Part shown: in pieces, positions 36,715 through 62,200 of the stretch
Position numbering within the stretch: position 1 is the first letter of the stretch
How the letters are laid out: each line of letters starts with the position of its first letter
From: Quillaja saponaria
Taxonomy: Eukaryota > Streptophyta > Magnoliopsida > Fabales > Quillajaceae
Direction: 5' to 3'
Assembly (NCBI GenBank): GCA_029379385.1
Contig: CM055606.1
Location: forward strand, 20,423,142 to 20,487,141
DNA: 64,000 nt
The notes under the pieces: model-generated
The model's database searches: none
What the model saw: the letters and a program-made list of their open reading frames with translations, nothing else
What the model was told of the DNA's origin: nothing
Position numbers and translations under genes: made by a program

Positions 36715-39062
36715 ATGGACGCCAGAGAAATCAAGTCCCCTGAAGGCATACTTGAACAACAAACCCCTGCTAATTTGGATGGAAACTTTGACTCAGTTAA
36801 AAGAAAGAAGCTCAATGTCTACTTCATTGAATCAGATGATAGGCGGACAGCTTTTGGGCGTGGCTATACCGGGGGATCTACCCCGGTTGATATACATGGG
36901 AAACCTATTCCTGATCTCTCAAACTCAAGGACTGGGGGCTGGATTGCTGCCTTCTTCATATTTGGTAAAGCCAGTTTTACGTTTACAAGGTTTTATTAAA
37001 TTTCTTTTTCTTTGTGAATTCATTTGCTTGTTGGTGAAACTGTGGAAAAACATAAAAATACATGAATCTGTGTCTAATGTTCCATTGTATCTTCTGGCTG
37101 AAGCTTTCTGTGGACAGATCGATATGTTTCATTCACTTATTTTGTTTGTTCCAGGTAATGAAATGGCAGAAAGAATGGCTTATTTTGGCCTTTCAGTTAA
37201 TATGGTGGCTTTCATGTTTTATGTCATGCACAGACCTTTTACGAGCTCATCAAATGCTGTTAACAACTTCTTAGGGATATCACAAGCATCCTCTGTCCTT
37301 GGTGGCTTTCTAGCTGATGCATATCTTGGGAGATACTGGACGATAGCAATCTTCACTACAATATATTTGGCGGTAGGATCTTAAATGAAGATGCAAATGT
37401 GAATTTGTTATTAAAATGCTACTGTTGATCCTTGTTATTTTTTGTTTGTGTAGGGTTTAACAGGAATAACCTTATCAGCAACAATGAGCATTTTGGTGCC
37501 AAACCAAGATCAATGTGACCAATTAGCTTTGCTTCTAGGCAAATGTGAGCCAGCAAAGCCATGGCAGATGATTTATCTCTACACTGTCCTTTATGTGACT
37601 GCTTTTGGAGCTGCAGGTATAAGGCCGTGTGTATCATCATTTGGTGCTGATCAATTTGATGAAAGAAACAAAAATTACAAAGCGCACCTTGACAGATTTT
37701 TCAACTTTTTCTACCTTTCTGTCACTGTTGGTGCAATTGTGGCCTTCACAGCAGTTGTTTATATTCAAATGAAACATGGATGGGGATCTGCCTTTGGCTC
37801 TTTAGCAATTGCTATGGGTATATCAAACATGGTATTTTTCATTGGTACTCCTCGATATAGGCATAGGATGCCTGGAGGCAGCCCACTAACTCGGGTTGCT
37901 CAAGTCATGGTTGCAGCATTCCTAAAGAGGAATGCCCCTTTTTCTAGAAGTGAATTAATAGGATTGTACGAGGTTCCTGGAAAACAATCTGATATCAAAG
38001 GAAGCAGAAAAATTGATCATACTGATGATTTCAGGTGAGAATGATTTGACATCACATGCTAAAAAGTCTTTTGTTCAATTCTTAGGGATCTCTTCCATAC
38101 ACATATAAGTCTGTTTTCTTAATTGTACTAGGTCTGCTATATTGTTTTATGGCATCTTAAGAATTTCTTGGGCATGTAGGTGTTTAGACAAGGCAGCTCT
38201 GCAATTGAAAGAAGATGGTGATAATCCTAGTCCTTGGATGCTTTGCACAGTGACTCAAGTAGAGGAAGTGAAGATTCTTTTGAAACTCATTCCTATACCA
38301 GCTTGCACAATAATGCTTAACCTAATCTTAACTGAATATTTGACTCTCTCAGTGCAGCAGGCATATACATTGAACACCCACATGGGTCATCTAAAACTCC
38401 CAGTTACATGTATGCCTGTATTTCCTGGCCTCAGTGTTTTTCTTGTATTGTCTCTCTATTACTCCACATTTGTCCCCTTATCACGACGAATTACCGGTCA
38501 TCCTCATGGTGCTTCTCAGCTGCAAAGAGTAGGAATAGGTCTGGTTGTTTCAATCCTATCTGTGGCATGGGCTGGAATATTTGAGAGGTATCGAAGAAAT
38601 TACGCGATCAAACATGGATATGAGGTTAGTTTCCTAACGCCAATGCCCGACTTAAGTGCATACTGGTTGTTGATCCAGTACTGCCTGATTGGCGTAGCAG
38701 AAGTCTTCTGCATTGTGGGTTTGCTGGAATTCCTCTATGAAGAAGCTCCTGATGCCATGAAAAGCATCGGATCTGCTTATGCAGCTTTAGCTGGTGGTCT
38801 TGGTTGTTTTGCAGCCACTATATTAAACAGCATTATCAAATCAATCACAGGGAATCCAGAGAAAAGGCAACAACCTTGGCTTGCCCAAAATATTAATACC
38901 AGTAGATTCGATTATTTTTACTGGTTACTTACAGCTTTGAGCTTAATCAATTTCTGCCTTTTCCTATATTCAGCTCATAGGTACAGTTACAGGACACAAG
39001 TAACTCAGATTGAGAAGGAATATGTAACAAACAAAAAGGATGCTGCATCTGTGGGAAGTTAG
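36715..39062 (+). CDS. NPF6.1: NRT1/PTR family transporter NPF6.1
   Basis: Four exons (36715-36964, 37155-37372, 37454-38034, 38180-39062) join in frame to about 643 residues. The product is a major-facilitator proton-coupled transporter of the NPF family. The sequence agrees closely, by memory, with Arabidopsis At5g13400 (NPF6.1) throughout, for example YFIESDDRRTAFGRGYTGG and the C-terminal EEAPDAMKSIGSAYAALAG. The ExxER proton-coupling motif is present as EMAER (about residues 86-90) across the exon 1/2 junction. GFLADAYLGRYWTIAIF, RPCVSSFGADQFDE and FFNFFYLSVTVGA are the usual family signatures. A hydrophilic central loop (GKQSDIKGSRKIDHTDDFR) separates the two six-helix halves. The substrate cannot be read from sequence. 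No lesions were found. Confidence 0.95.
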
Positions 39063-39608
39063 TAAAAAATTGGAAATTTTTTGGGGGTTTACACTTTGAT
39101 GTAACTTATTTCTTAAATTTGTTGTTGTGGATGAGACGCTGTCTTCTACTTAATACAGTTTGAAATGATACAAACATATTTTGGTATTTTTTACCAAGCG
39201 TCATTAGCAAATTTCCAATACAGCAGCAGGCGTTCTATTTACAAATCATATTTTGACTCTGGTTTAAGTGAGAAACAATATTCAGTATCACGCGTTTTTT
39301 CTAAAACTCAAACGATAAAAAGTCAAATAAAATATAGTAAAAGGGAATGAAAAACTACTACCAAGTTCGGACAGGCTTTAGCATTGTTGTGAAGATTAAA
39401 TAAACAAGATAGATAATTCAACCAAGCCGTCTGCACAAACTTATATAAGAGCACCCATATGTAAATGAAGTGCCAAGAAAATATATTCATAAGATAGTAT
39501 TCCATAAGGCATTTGCAAAGAGCAGCTGTATCACCAGGATAGAGCATAATGGGCTAACAACCAAAAACTTCGGTGAGGGTAAATTCATTTATCAAACTTC
39601 ACAATTGC
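39063..39608. other. Convergent 3' UTR region of NPF6.1 and eS6
   Basis: The NPF6.1 stop codon and the eS6 stop codon face each other across this AT-rich stretch. It should contain both 3' ends. No other feature was seen. Confidence 0.55.
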
Positions 39609-41968
<2,360 letters not shown>

Positions 41969-42027
41969 TTTTCACTTTACTCTTTCTCTCCCACGAAGAA
42001 CAGCTACTCTTCTTGCTCTAGACGAAA

Positions 42028-42036
42028 TTAGGGTTT
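42028..42036 (-). promoter_or_regulatory. Telo-box (AAACCCTAA) in the eS6 promoter/leader
   Basis: The minus strand reads AAACCCTAA 60 bases upstream of the eS6 start codon. This element is typical of plant ribosomal-protein gene promoters, so the promoter looks intact although the coding part is not. Confidence 0.6.
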
Positions 42037-43172
42037 ATGCTTTACAAGATTTCATACGATGATGATGATGTTTAAAACGGTAATGCTTTCGTTTTCTGGG
42101 CTTTTTTCTGTTCGGACCAAAGTTGGAATTGACATTTCAATGGTATACGGCAACGGAGTTTCAGTCACGGTCCTTTAAGAAAGTAGGCTCGCTGCAAGCA
42201 GATTATTTATGTTTTATCCCATTCCAATGGTGGTATTTTAGTTTTTTTTTTTTTTTAATTTAGTGAAAGTGTGTCCACACCAATTCATTTCAAAATATGT
42301 TACTTGTGTCAAAAATAAGAGATTTTTCTCCCTATTACCTCTTTAAAAAGAATTTGAATATAAAAAAAAAATGAAAAAAAGCACACGTTCTCAAATCTCG
42401 ACTAATAAATACCTATTTTTGTGTAAAAAAATAGTATCACAAGGAATAATTTCAAATTTAACCATAAAGGTTTTTCATATTCCCAAATTTTATGATCTGT
42501 TAATAATGATAAATAAGAGGCATAAGTTCTTTTATCTGTTCAAAACGTAGCTTGTGTTTTAGAAACCAAAGTCACTAGTCAGATTGGGATATTCTGTTGA
42601 TCCATTGATTGCAGAAGCCAGTGCAGCTCCGTTGGCAGCCTAGTTTGCCGTCAGATGTAGGCATTATTTCTGAGGGTGATTCCCATGTTGTTGATGCCAT
42701 TAATTCAAGAGGAAACCTTTGCAAGTGGTCTGTTGCACCCATTGTTTGAATGTTAATCAGTGAGTGTGTAGAAAAGTGCCTAGAAATGATAATATTCATG
42801 CTCACAATTTAGCTAGGAAATATGCTAATGTTTGGCAATCTGATTACCATTAATCTTTGTAGTGTAGAAACCTGGCCTCTCTGTTTCAAGGGCCCGTCTA
42901 ATACCATTTGTGGTTTAGCAAAAAAACAAAAAACTAAGAAAAGAGTACACATTATGCTGTGGAAATATCAACAAGACACCTTTTGTTGATTTAACATTTT
43001 GATCACATATACAAGAGTACATACAAAAGATAACTGCAAGATCCAATACATGAAGGGTGTAGGATAGCTATGTACCATGTTTTTTCCTTCCTAAAAATGT
43101 TGTTTCCATGATCAAAATATCTTAGTGGGAAATCAAGCTAAGCGGGACACCATTCAGAAGTACCTATAGGCA
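42037..43172. other. Spacer between the eS6 promoter and the TIO 3' end
   Basis: It contains the distal eS6 promoter, an AT-rich stretch, a decayed RNase H-like retroelement fragment (about 42600-42860) and the probable 3' UTR of TIO (about 42960-43172). Confidence 0.5.
42600..42860 (+). mobile_element. Relic of a retroelement RNase H-like (RVT_3) domain
   Basis: Plus-strand pieces in shifting frames recall the RNase H-like domain found in plant LINE-type elements: PLIAEASAAPLAA, then EGDSHVVDAINSRGNLCKW, then RNDNIHAHNLARKYAN followed by a stop. The AEA..A, EGDS..VV and N..AH.LA spacing is typical. In-frame stops and frame changes show it is dead. An A-rich tract follows at about 42920. Confidence 0.6.
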
Positions 43173-54443
<11,271 letters not shown>

Positions 54444-57400
54444 TCTTAAATCAACTGATATGTAATCTCCAAATCAGTTCAAGCATTTATTAGCCATGAA
54501 ATACAAGTAAATATATGTTTTCCTTTTTCTAAAAGTAATGAGTAAAAGCTGCTTGAGAAACTTAATAAAAGGTAGATAAACAAACTTATAAATGAATTCT
54601 GTAAAAGTAAAATGATGTAATTTTAGTAAATTGTCTAGACCATATTCCAGTATAATGTGTTCAGAAGTTTAAAAAAGAAAATGGGTTAGACAGATTGTAT
54701 TGAGAATGAAGTGGTGAGCACCCAGGTAAGTTTAGAGAAGTTTGATTTGTTATATTAACATACTAATCTAACTACTAATTAAGACCATGTAATTAGACTA
54801 TTGCTCTAGCATAGTAAATTTTCAATTTCTCATCGACCAAAATCGACTGTTCTTTTTTATTTACTTTCCAATTGGCCATCTTCGTAAACAGTGACAAATT
54901 AAATATCTGTAAAATAAAAATAAATTACACGAAAATATAATGAAAAAGAACGAACACTAGACAGATGAACTAAGTAGAAAAACCAAGTAGTGGAGCAACA
55001 TAGATAATAGATAAAACATACAAGAACTGTCTCCGCCGAGTGGGCCGGTGAAGCAGCACCGAACAGAGATTCAGGAGGCAAAGAGATTACCCTAAGCCCC
55101 AAAATTGAGCAAATCGGAACTTAGAGAGAGAAAATGCAGTAGATTTAGATTTGGAAAATGTTTTTGGAGAGAGAGTGAGTGAGTGAATGAGTTTCTGTGG
55201 GGTTTTCCCGCTCAAGTCATTTCAAGACAGTGGCAACTAGAATACGTGCCTGACGTTCATATGGGTTGAAGTGAAGTTGGGCCTGAATTACATATGGGCT
55301 ATCCATCCATAGATTCTAGTTGAACGTAGGCCCAAGTAGCTTATTACATTTTATCTATGAAGAACCAGTTTCTTCTTCTCCCTTGTCCTCCTCTTTTTTC
55401 TCGCTTTCTATTGTATTTTTTTTCTGTATAATCCAAAAATTTTAATTCTATGTTTTTCCACATATAATTTTTAAAAATGATTTTCATTGTCCTCAAAATA
55501 TATAAAATAAAAAAGGTGAAAAAATAAATAAATATATACGATAATAGTGTTTCTCAAGACCCAAACAAAACGAAAATCTTGTTAATACATACAATTTGAG
55601 GTCATGTATGCAAACAAGAAGAGGAATTAAGAATATATGCATGGAATGCTTGAAATTTCAACTAGATTTTGTACATATTAATTGCCATTTGTCAACAAAA
55701 ATGACTAACACTATACATTTTTCATGTATGCATTGTTATTTCAATTTTCATGAAATTTCCACAAAACTTGTACCTACATATATATATTGTAATTTTTCAA
55801 GAAAAATGGTTAACTCTACACATTTTCTTGTATGTTTTTTGTATTTGTAGTTCATTTGCATGGTTGAAATATACATTTTATTTTCTAGTTCAAATTGCAT
55901 AGCATATAATTATTGTTTCAGCCCATTGCAATTTTAAAAATATCTTAATCTGAAAAATAAAAATATTAACTCCCATGCCATTTACTAATGATCAATTGGC
56001 TATGTTTAGACTTTAGAGGTTGCTTTTTGATGTTTTATTTATAGAAGACTTTTTACTTTTTTTTGGTTCGTTAAAAATATCCATCCCCTTTTAATTGACA
56101 TTTTTAAATGCAAAATATCATAAAATCCCTTTACATCCAACTCCTCTTATTTCCATTCAAACAAATAAAAATGAACTGCTTTTAGATCGTAAACTATATA
56201 TATGTTGTAGTAACTTTGGTCATCATATTCATTGAAAAAATCTACATTTGCAAATTAAGTCTAAATCATTAAATGAAAATTTGATACTAAAACTAAGTTG
56301 TGAAAATTAGGTTTTTTTTAATTTCCTTTTAGTTGTCTAGTTTATTATTATTTTTATTTAGTAGCAAACAGCTTAAGGAACTCACATTCTTAAATCTTGA
56401 CTGCATATTTATCTCAACTAATGCACTTTTCTGATCATTTAAAAATAAGTTATCCAATGGAGATTAAAATTTTCATAAAAATTTTACTGTTATTTTTTTT
56501 ATTTTTTTTTCTTTCTGTGCAATCAAGTCTTGCTTACTTTTCAAAAGGTAATGCAATTCTGGCTATTTCTTTGTACAACCAAACAAAACAGTGAGTGGTT
56601 CTTTCTGTTTCCGTGATACATCACATGTGAAGTAGTGAACAAGGATTTGACAAAGAAGAAACCAATGACCATCGAGCTCCAAAAGGATTCAATTTTTGAG
56701 CCTCAAATAATAGCAACCAACTATTTATTAACCTGAAGCATTTGATGTGAGGCCACGTGAAAGGAAAAACTCAAAAGAAAAACACAGAAAATTCCCATTT
56801 GAATGATGGCAGCCAAAATTAATGACATATGATTCTGTCTATATGCACCATATTCCCTCAATTAATTGTTTGTTTGGACCCCAAGTGAGGTGTTACTTGT
56901 GTTCATGAAAAATCACAAACAACAACAAAAATAAAAAAGTAAAAAACTAATAATTGGTTCATTTCTCAATTCTAGTAAGCAAATTCTTGCTTGGAAAGCT
57001 ACTTGTGTGTAAAAGGTTTTCATACATTTAAGGCAAGGTTGACAAGAGATAGAGTTTGGTTGATGGTGGTCACCACTAGGTGGGATGATGGGTCACTTGC
57101 CACAAACTTTTGCGTCAAGGATGCATATTTACTTTATAGTTATAGGGTATATTTATGTCAATTTATGTGTAGGCTGATTTAATTTTTAATTTTAATTTAA
57201 TTTATATTGATCAAATCAAAAAAATAATTAATCGTATAAGTTAACTCAAACATATTAACTATTACATCAAAAATACAACAAAATTAATAGGACGTAGAAA
57301 AGCATGCACAATCGCAAGAGCAATATTATAACTTACCTCTTCCTTTTTTTTGTTAACTTGTGGGGACCAGAATATGAGTTGGTGTCATTGTTTAGGGCTT

Positions 57401-57647
57401 ATGCAATACAATCTTCCTATTCTCTAACAAAAATGTGGTCCGCTGCATTGGCCAGTTTGTCTCTAAATATTATGCTTCTAAGCTTCTTAAACTGAAATAA
57501 TGATACTAAGCTTCCTTTGTATTTATTAATGAATATGTTCGTATCAAACTAGTCATAAATTAAAAGGTTGTATATATATGTTGACAGCTAAGGCCTGAGG
57601 ATGAAATATTCATCCACCATATCCGCATGCCAACCCAAGACTTGAAA
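54444..57647. other. TIO 5' leader/promoter and AT-rich spacer
   Basis: The TIO leader probably extends to about 55.15 kb, including a candidate leader intron with an acceptor close to the start codon. Beyond 55.3 kb the sequence is AT-rich with no recognised gene. An imperfect direct repeat of about 40 bp occurs near 55694 and 55798. Confidence 0.5.
55694..55840. repeat. Imperfect direct repeat, offset about 104 bp
   Basis: Two similar blocks start at about 55694 (AAAATGACTAACACTATACA) and about 55798 (AAAATGGTTAACTCTACACA). Both continue into CATGTATG/CTTGTATG-like sequence. They are non-coding and of unknown origin. Confidence 0.5.
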
Positions 57648-58192
57648 TTCACGTGATATTATACTTGTAGGAATTATGTACGTATTTATTCATGCTCCTC
57701 CGTCTAAATAGAGTAGTATAGTTATAAAAAAAATGTAAGAGTTTAAATTTATAAATGTGCTTATAAATAGGTTTCTGCTCTTGTTACCAATTAATTAGTT
57801 TTCAAGAGTAAGGCTCTAACATGACATCAGAGCTAGGCCCATGATTAATAGGTCGTTCCATTATGGCCATACTCGACGATTAATAGGCCCATGACTGATA
57901 GGCTCCACCTCACGATTTCACGTGATATTATACTTGTAGGAATTCTGTACGTATTTTATTTATGCTCCTCCGTCTAAATAGAGTAGTATAGTTATAAAAA
58001 AAAATGTAAGAGTTTAAATTTATAAATGTGCTTATAAATATGTCTCTTCTCTTGTCACCAATTAATTAGTTTTCAAGAGTAAGGTTCTATCATGACATCA
58101 GAACTAGGCCCATGATTAATAGGTCGTTCCATTATGGCCATACTCGACGATTAATAGGCCCATGACTGATGGGTTCCATCTCACGATTTCAA
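57648..58192. repeat. Tandem duplication of a 269-bp LTR/PBS-like unit
   Basis: Two direct copies start at 57648 and 57917 (TTCACGTGATATTATACTTG) and run through GCTCCTCCGTCTAAATAGAG, AATTAGTTTTCAAGAGTAAG and the CATGACATCAGAGCTAGG and CTAGGCCCATGATTAATAGG segments. They differ by scattered substitutions and one-base indels. The segment ending in ACATGACATCAGAGC resembles the junction of an LTR end with a primer-binding site (TGGTATCAGAGC) in plant retrotransposons. A weaker third copy of the AATTAGTTTTCAAGAG part appears at about 58240-58330. Each copy starts with a CACGTG G-box (57650 and 57919). Confidence 0.75.
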
Positions 58193-58777
58193 ATTTTCAC
58201 GTTCCACGTGAAGGAGTGTCAATATGTGAACTCTCACATTGCTAAGAAAGTTTAATAATCCTTATAAGTAAATGGGTATTTTTTCTTAACACTAATTAAC
58301 TAGTTTTTAAGAATAAGCTATAATATTCTCATTTTAAAAATATAGTTCGTTCATTATTATACAAAATTTTGTATCAATAAGTTATTAGTTTAATCCATAA
58401 AAACAATAAATATAAATTTGTAAGAATTTTAAAATTGTAATTTATCTGGATTGATTTAGAGAGGTCACAACTCACAGCTTCCTTTTTTCGCACATGTATA
58501 AAGTGTAAACCCAAAGGTAATGCATTGGTTGAAAAAGATGGAAGCTTAAGAGAGATGAAAGGAAACAGCATCCCAAGTTAGCCAATACCCAAACCAATTG
58601 GAAGGGAGTAAACGGCAATCTCGCATTGGGAACCGGACAGCGTTGGAAAAGTTGAATCAATTTACCCTCCAAAACAAAAAGACCACATACTTCTTAGTTC
58701 TTCCGTCTTCCTTTATCGTCACTCCCATCAAGATCCTCTTTACACGTATTTATCTTTGTGCCCCCACCATTCCTTGA

Positions 58778-58783
58778 CACGTG
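58778..58783 (+). promoter_or_regulatory. G-box (CACGTG) upstream of SPS
   Basis: GACACGTGGTTC lies about 490 bases upstream of the SPS start codon and about 140 bases upstream of the likely TATA box. Such ABRE/G-box cores bind bZIP or bHLH factors. The role is inferred from position only. Confidence 0.45.
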
Positions 58784-58917
58784 GTTCTCTCCCCCTTAAC
58801 ATCTCCTCCTCCTCCACTCCTGCTTTTGTTGCATCACCATTTTCTCTCAATCTGTCTATCTCTGTCTCTATCTCTTTCAAGATTTATAAAACTCCTTTCA
58901 TAACCAAAACACTGCCA

Positions 58918-58935
58918 TATATAATATATAATAAA
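58918..58935 (+). promoter_or_regulatory. Likely TATA region of the SPS promoter
   Basis: A TATATAATATATAATAAAG-like tract follows a pyrimidine-rich stretch. Transcription would start near 58960, giving a leader of about 300 nt. Two short upstream ORFs lie in that leader: ATG at 59139 (eight codons) and ATG at 59189 (seven codons). The leader is unmapped. Confidence 0.4.
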
Positions 58936-59267
58936 GTAAACAATTCTCCCAACAAATTTTGCTCTCTTATTGAAATCCAGAATTATCTGCCTTTCCTTCT
59001 ATAGAAGAAATAAACACTAGAAAGCTGTAATTTTTCAATAAGCACAAAACCCAAGAAGGCAAGAACATCTACGTGTCATATTCTTCAATTTTCTAGGGAC
59101 CCATATATTTAATCTGTAATTCTTTTAGTCTGACTAAGATGTTCCACCAAAGGAAGATGATATAGTAGTAATAGTTACTAAAGCCTGCATGCACTGTACA
59201 TCGTGCTGTTGATACCAAAAAACTCAACTTTTGTTGCTGGTAAACATTACTGAGAAAGTTGCCAAAA

Positions 59268-62200
59268 ATGGCTGGGAATGAGTGGATTAATGGGTACCTG
59301 GAGGCTATATTGGATAGTGGGGCTTCAGCAATTGAGGAGCAAAAGCCGGCGCCTGTGAATTTGAGAGAAAGAGGGGATTTTAATCCGACCAAGTACTTTG
59401 TGGAAGAGGTGGTGACAGGGGTCGATGAGTCCGACCTGCATCGTACATGGATCAAGGTGGTTGCCACTCGCACTACCCGTGAGCGCAGCTCTAGGCTGGA
59501 GAACATGTGCTGGCGCATTTGGCATCTTACCCGCAAGAAGAAGCAGGTTATTCTTTGCAATTCTCTGTGTCAATGTTTCTATACACATGAATATAATATA
59601 TGCAAGGCCTAGAAGATGGAGATATTTTTTTTTAAGGATAAAAGGGAGTTTCTTGAATTTTAAGGAAGTGTGAATTGCTTGAGGATTGGATATGGTGAAC
59701 AAGGTGATTTTTATGGATGACACTTGATAGGGTTCATGTTATATTTTTCATGATTTGGACACTGTCAATGAGGTATTGATTGTTAATGGTATGGATAACC
59801 ATCAAAGGCCCTTTTTTTTTTCTTTTTTTTTTTTTTAATTACGGTACTTTGAAACTCGCCATCTTATTGTGGTTAACTAATTTTTTCTGATTTGCCACAA
59901 TGATCAAATGATTGTGAATGACATTCTTCATTATCTGATAATTCAACATTGTCCTGTTATTGCTAAGCTTTTCCACTCTTTTTTGTTGCATATCGGGAAC
60001 ACACATCCTAGATTTACAAATTTTAAGAGAAAAGATGTATGCACTTCTTTTTATTGTACAACAAAGCAGTATCATAATTTGTGTATCTATATGTGTTTTT
60101 TAATTGCTTGAAAAGATACATATTATTTTATTGCCCCTTTCTTGAGACTGAGTATAGTTTAAAGTTTAAGAAAGTAATCCTGTTCTTCTTTGTAGACACC
60201 ACTGCATTTTTGAGTTGATACATATTCTTACTTTTTTTTTTGTCGTCCCCAAAATTATAAGGTTAAGTTATAACTGTCAAGATAAGGTATATATTTCATC
60301 CGAAGTGGTTACCGAGTTTAAGCTGAAGGTCTACTTCGTTACATCTCTTTTGTGGAGTCTTCACTGTCATTTTGCATAAAATTACTGTTCTATTGGAGGT
60401 AACATTGACTAGATTAATGACCCACTTGTATGCTTTTCATAGTTGGAATGGGAGGAACTTCAACGATTGGCGCACCGGAGATGGGAGCGAGAACAAGGAC
60501 TGAGGGACGCAACTGAAGACATGTCAGAGGACTTGTCTGAAGGGGAGAAGGGGGATAGTTTGGGGGAGATGATACAAAGTGAGACCCCTAGGAAAAGATT
60601 CCAACGTAACATTTCCAACTTGGAAGTATGGTCGGATGACAAAAAGGAAAAGAAACTTTATATTGTCCTTATCAGGTATCTTCTATCTATTTCAGGCTAA
60701 ATTTGTTCCATTTTAGCTCTCAGAAAATTCTTTTGGCACTTTTGGTTTAAACCTATGCTGCCAATAGATCTGTATCACATCTGTCTTTGCTATGCATAAT
60801 CAGGCAATAGGAAGTTATTGACTATTGAGTCAATTATGGAAACCTCATCATAAGTTCCATTAAAGTAAACCAGTTACAATCTTTCTTCTATGAATTGTAT
60901 TACTGACAGGTTACACCTTGAATGAGGCTTTTTATGTTTATATAGAAGTATAGCTTTATATGATAATTACCTTGGTTGTGACATGCTTAGGTAGTAAGCT
61001 CTTGGAACACACTTGTATTATATTATTATTATAACTAGTAAAAAAATAAAAATTCTCTTTTCAACCTTTAAACGTTTCTTTTAATATGCCCCTCATGCAA
61101 TGAGTCACAATTAAATTGAGCTGGTAAATTATTTTTGAACTAAATAATTAGTAAGTGCAATTCTTCTTTGGATATCAGTTTGCATGGTTTGGTTCGGGGA
61201 GACAATATGGAGCTTGGTCGAGATTCAGATACTGGTGGACAGGTAATTAAAATTGATAAAATTCTTATATGAAGAAACAACATTAGAAGTAATGTTTCCA
61301 TTGATTTCATTAGTTCTCATGCTTTAGTAAACATATTTTCAGGTCAAATATGTGGTTGAACTTTCTCGTGCACTTGCAAGAATGCCTGGGGTTTACAGAG
61401 TAGATCTCTTCACCCGCCAAATCTCATCTCCTGAAATTGATTGGAGCTATGGGGAACCCACTGAAATGCTAACTGGAGGCCCTGAAGACGGAGATGGCAA
61501 TGATGTTGGAGAGAGCAGTGGGGCATATATCATAAGGATACCTTTTGGTCCACGTGATAAGTACCTGCGGAAAGAACTGCTTTGGCCCTACATTCAAGAA
61601 TTTGTAGATGGAGCTTTGGCCCATATTCTCAACATGTCGAAAGTTTTGGGTGAACAAATTGGTGGAGACCAACCTGTCTGGCCATATGTTATTCATGGAC
61701 ATTATGCAGATGCTGGGGATAGTGCTGCTCTTCTTTCAGGTGCTTTAAATGTCCCAATGGTATTGACAGGTCATTCACTTGGAAGAAACAAGCTTGAACA
61801 GCTTCTTAAGCAGGGGCGCCAATCTAAGGAGGATATCAACTCAACATATAAGATGATGAGGAGGATAGAAGGCGAAGAACTTTCCCTTGATGTTGCAGAA
61901 CTTGTTATTACAAGTACTAAACAGGAAATTGAAGAGCAATGGGGACTTTACGATGGGTTTGATGTCAAGCTTGAGAAAGTGTTACGTGCCCGTGCTAGAC
62001 GTGGTGTCAACTGCCACAGTCGGTACATGCCAAGGATGGTGGTAAGAATGCTGTGATCACATGCCAACAGATGTTGACTTCATCTTGAACATCAAATTAA
62101 TGTAAATTGGGGGAAAAAAGTTTTTCCCTTTTCTGCTCAACGCTTTTAATATATTTTTTTCTCAATAAGCTTCACAGTGGTAACATTTCTTTTTTGAAAA

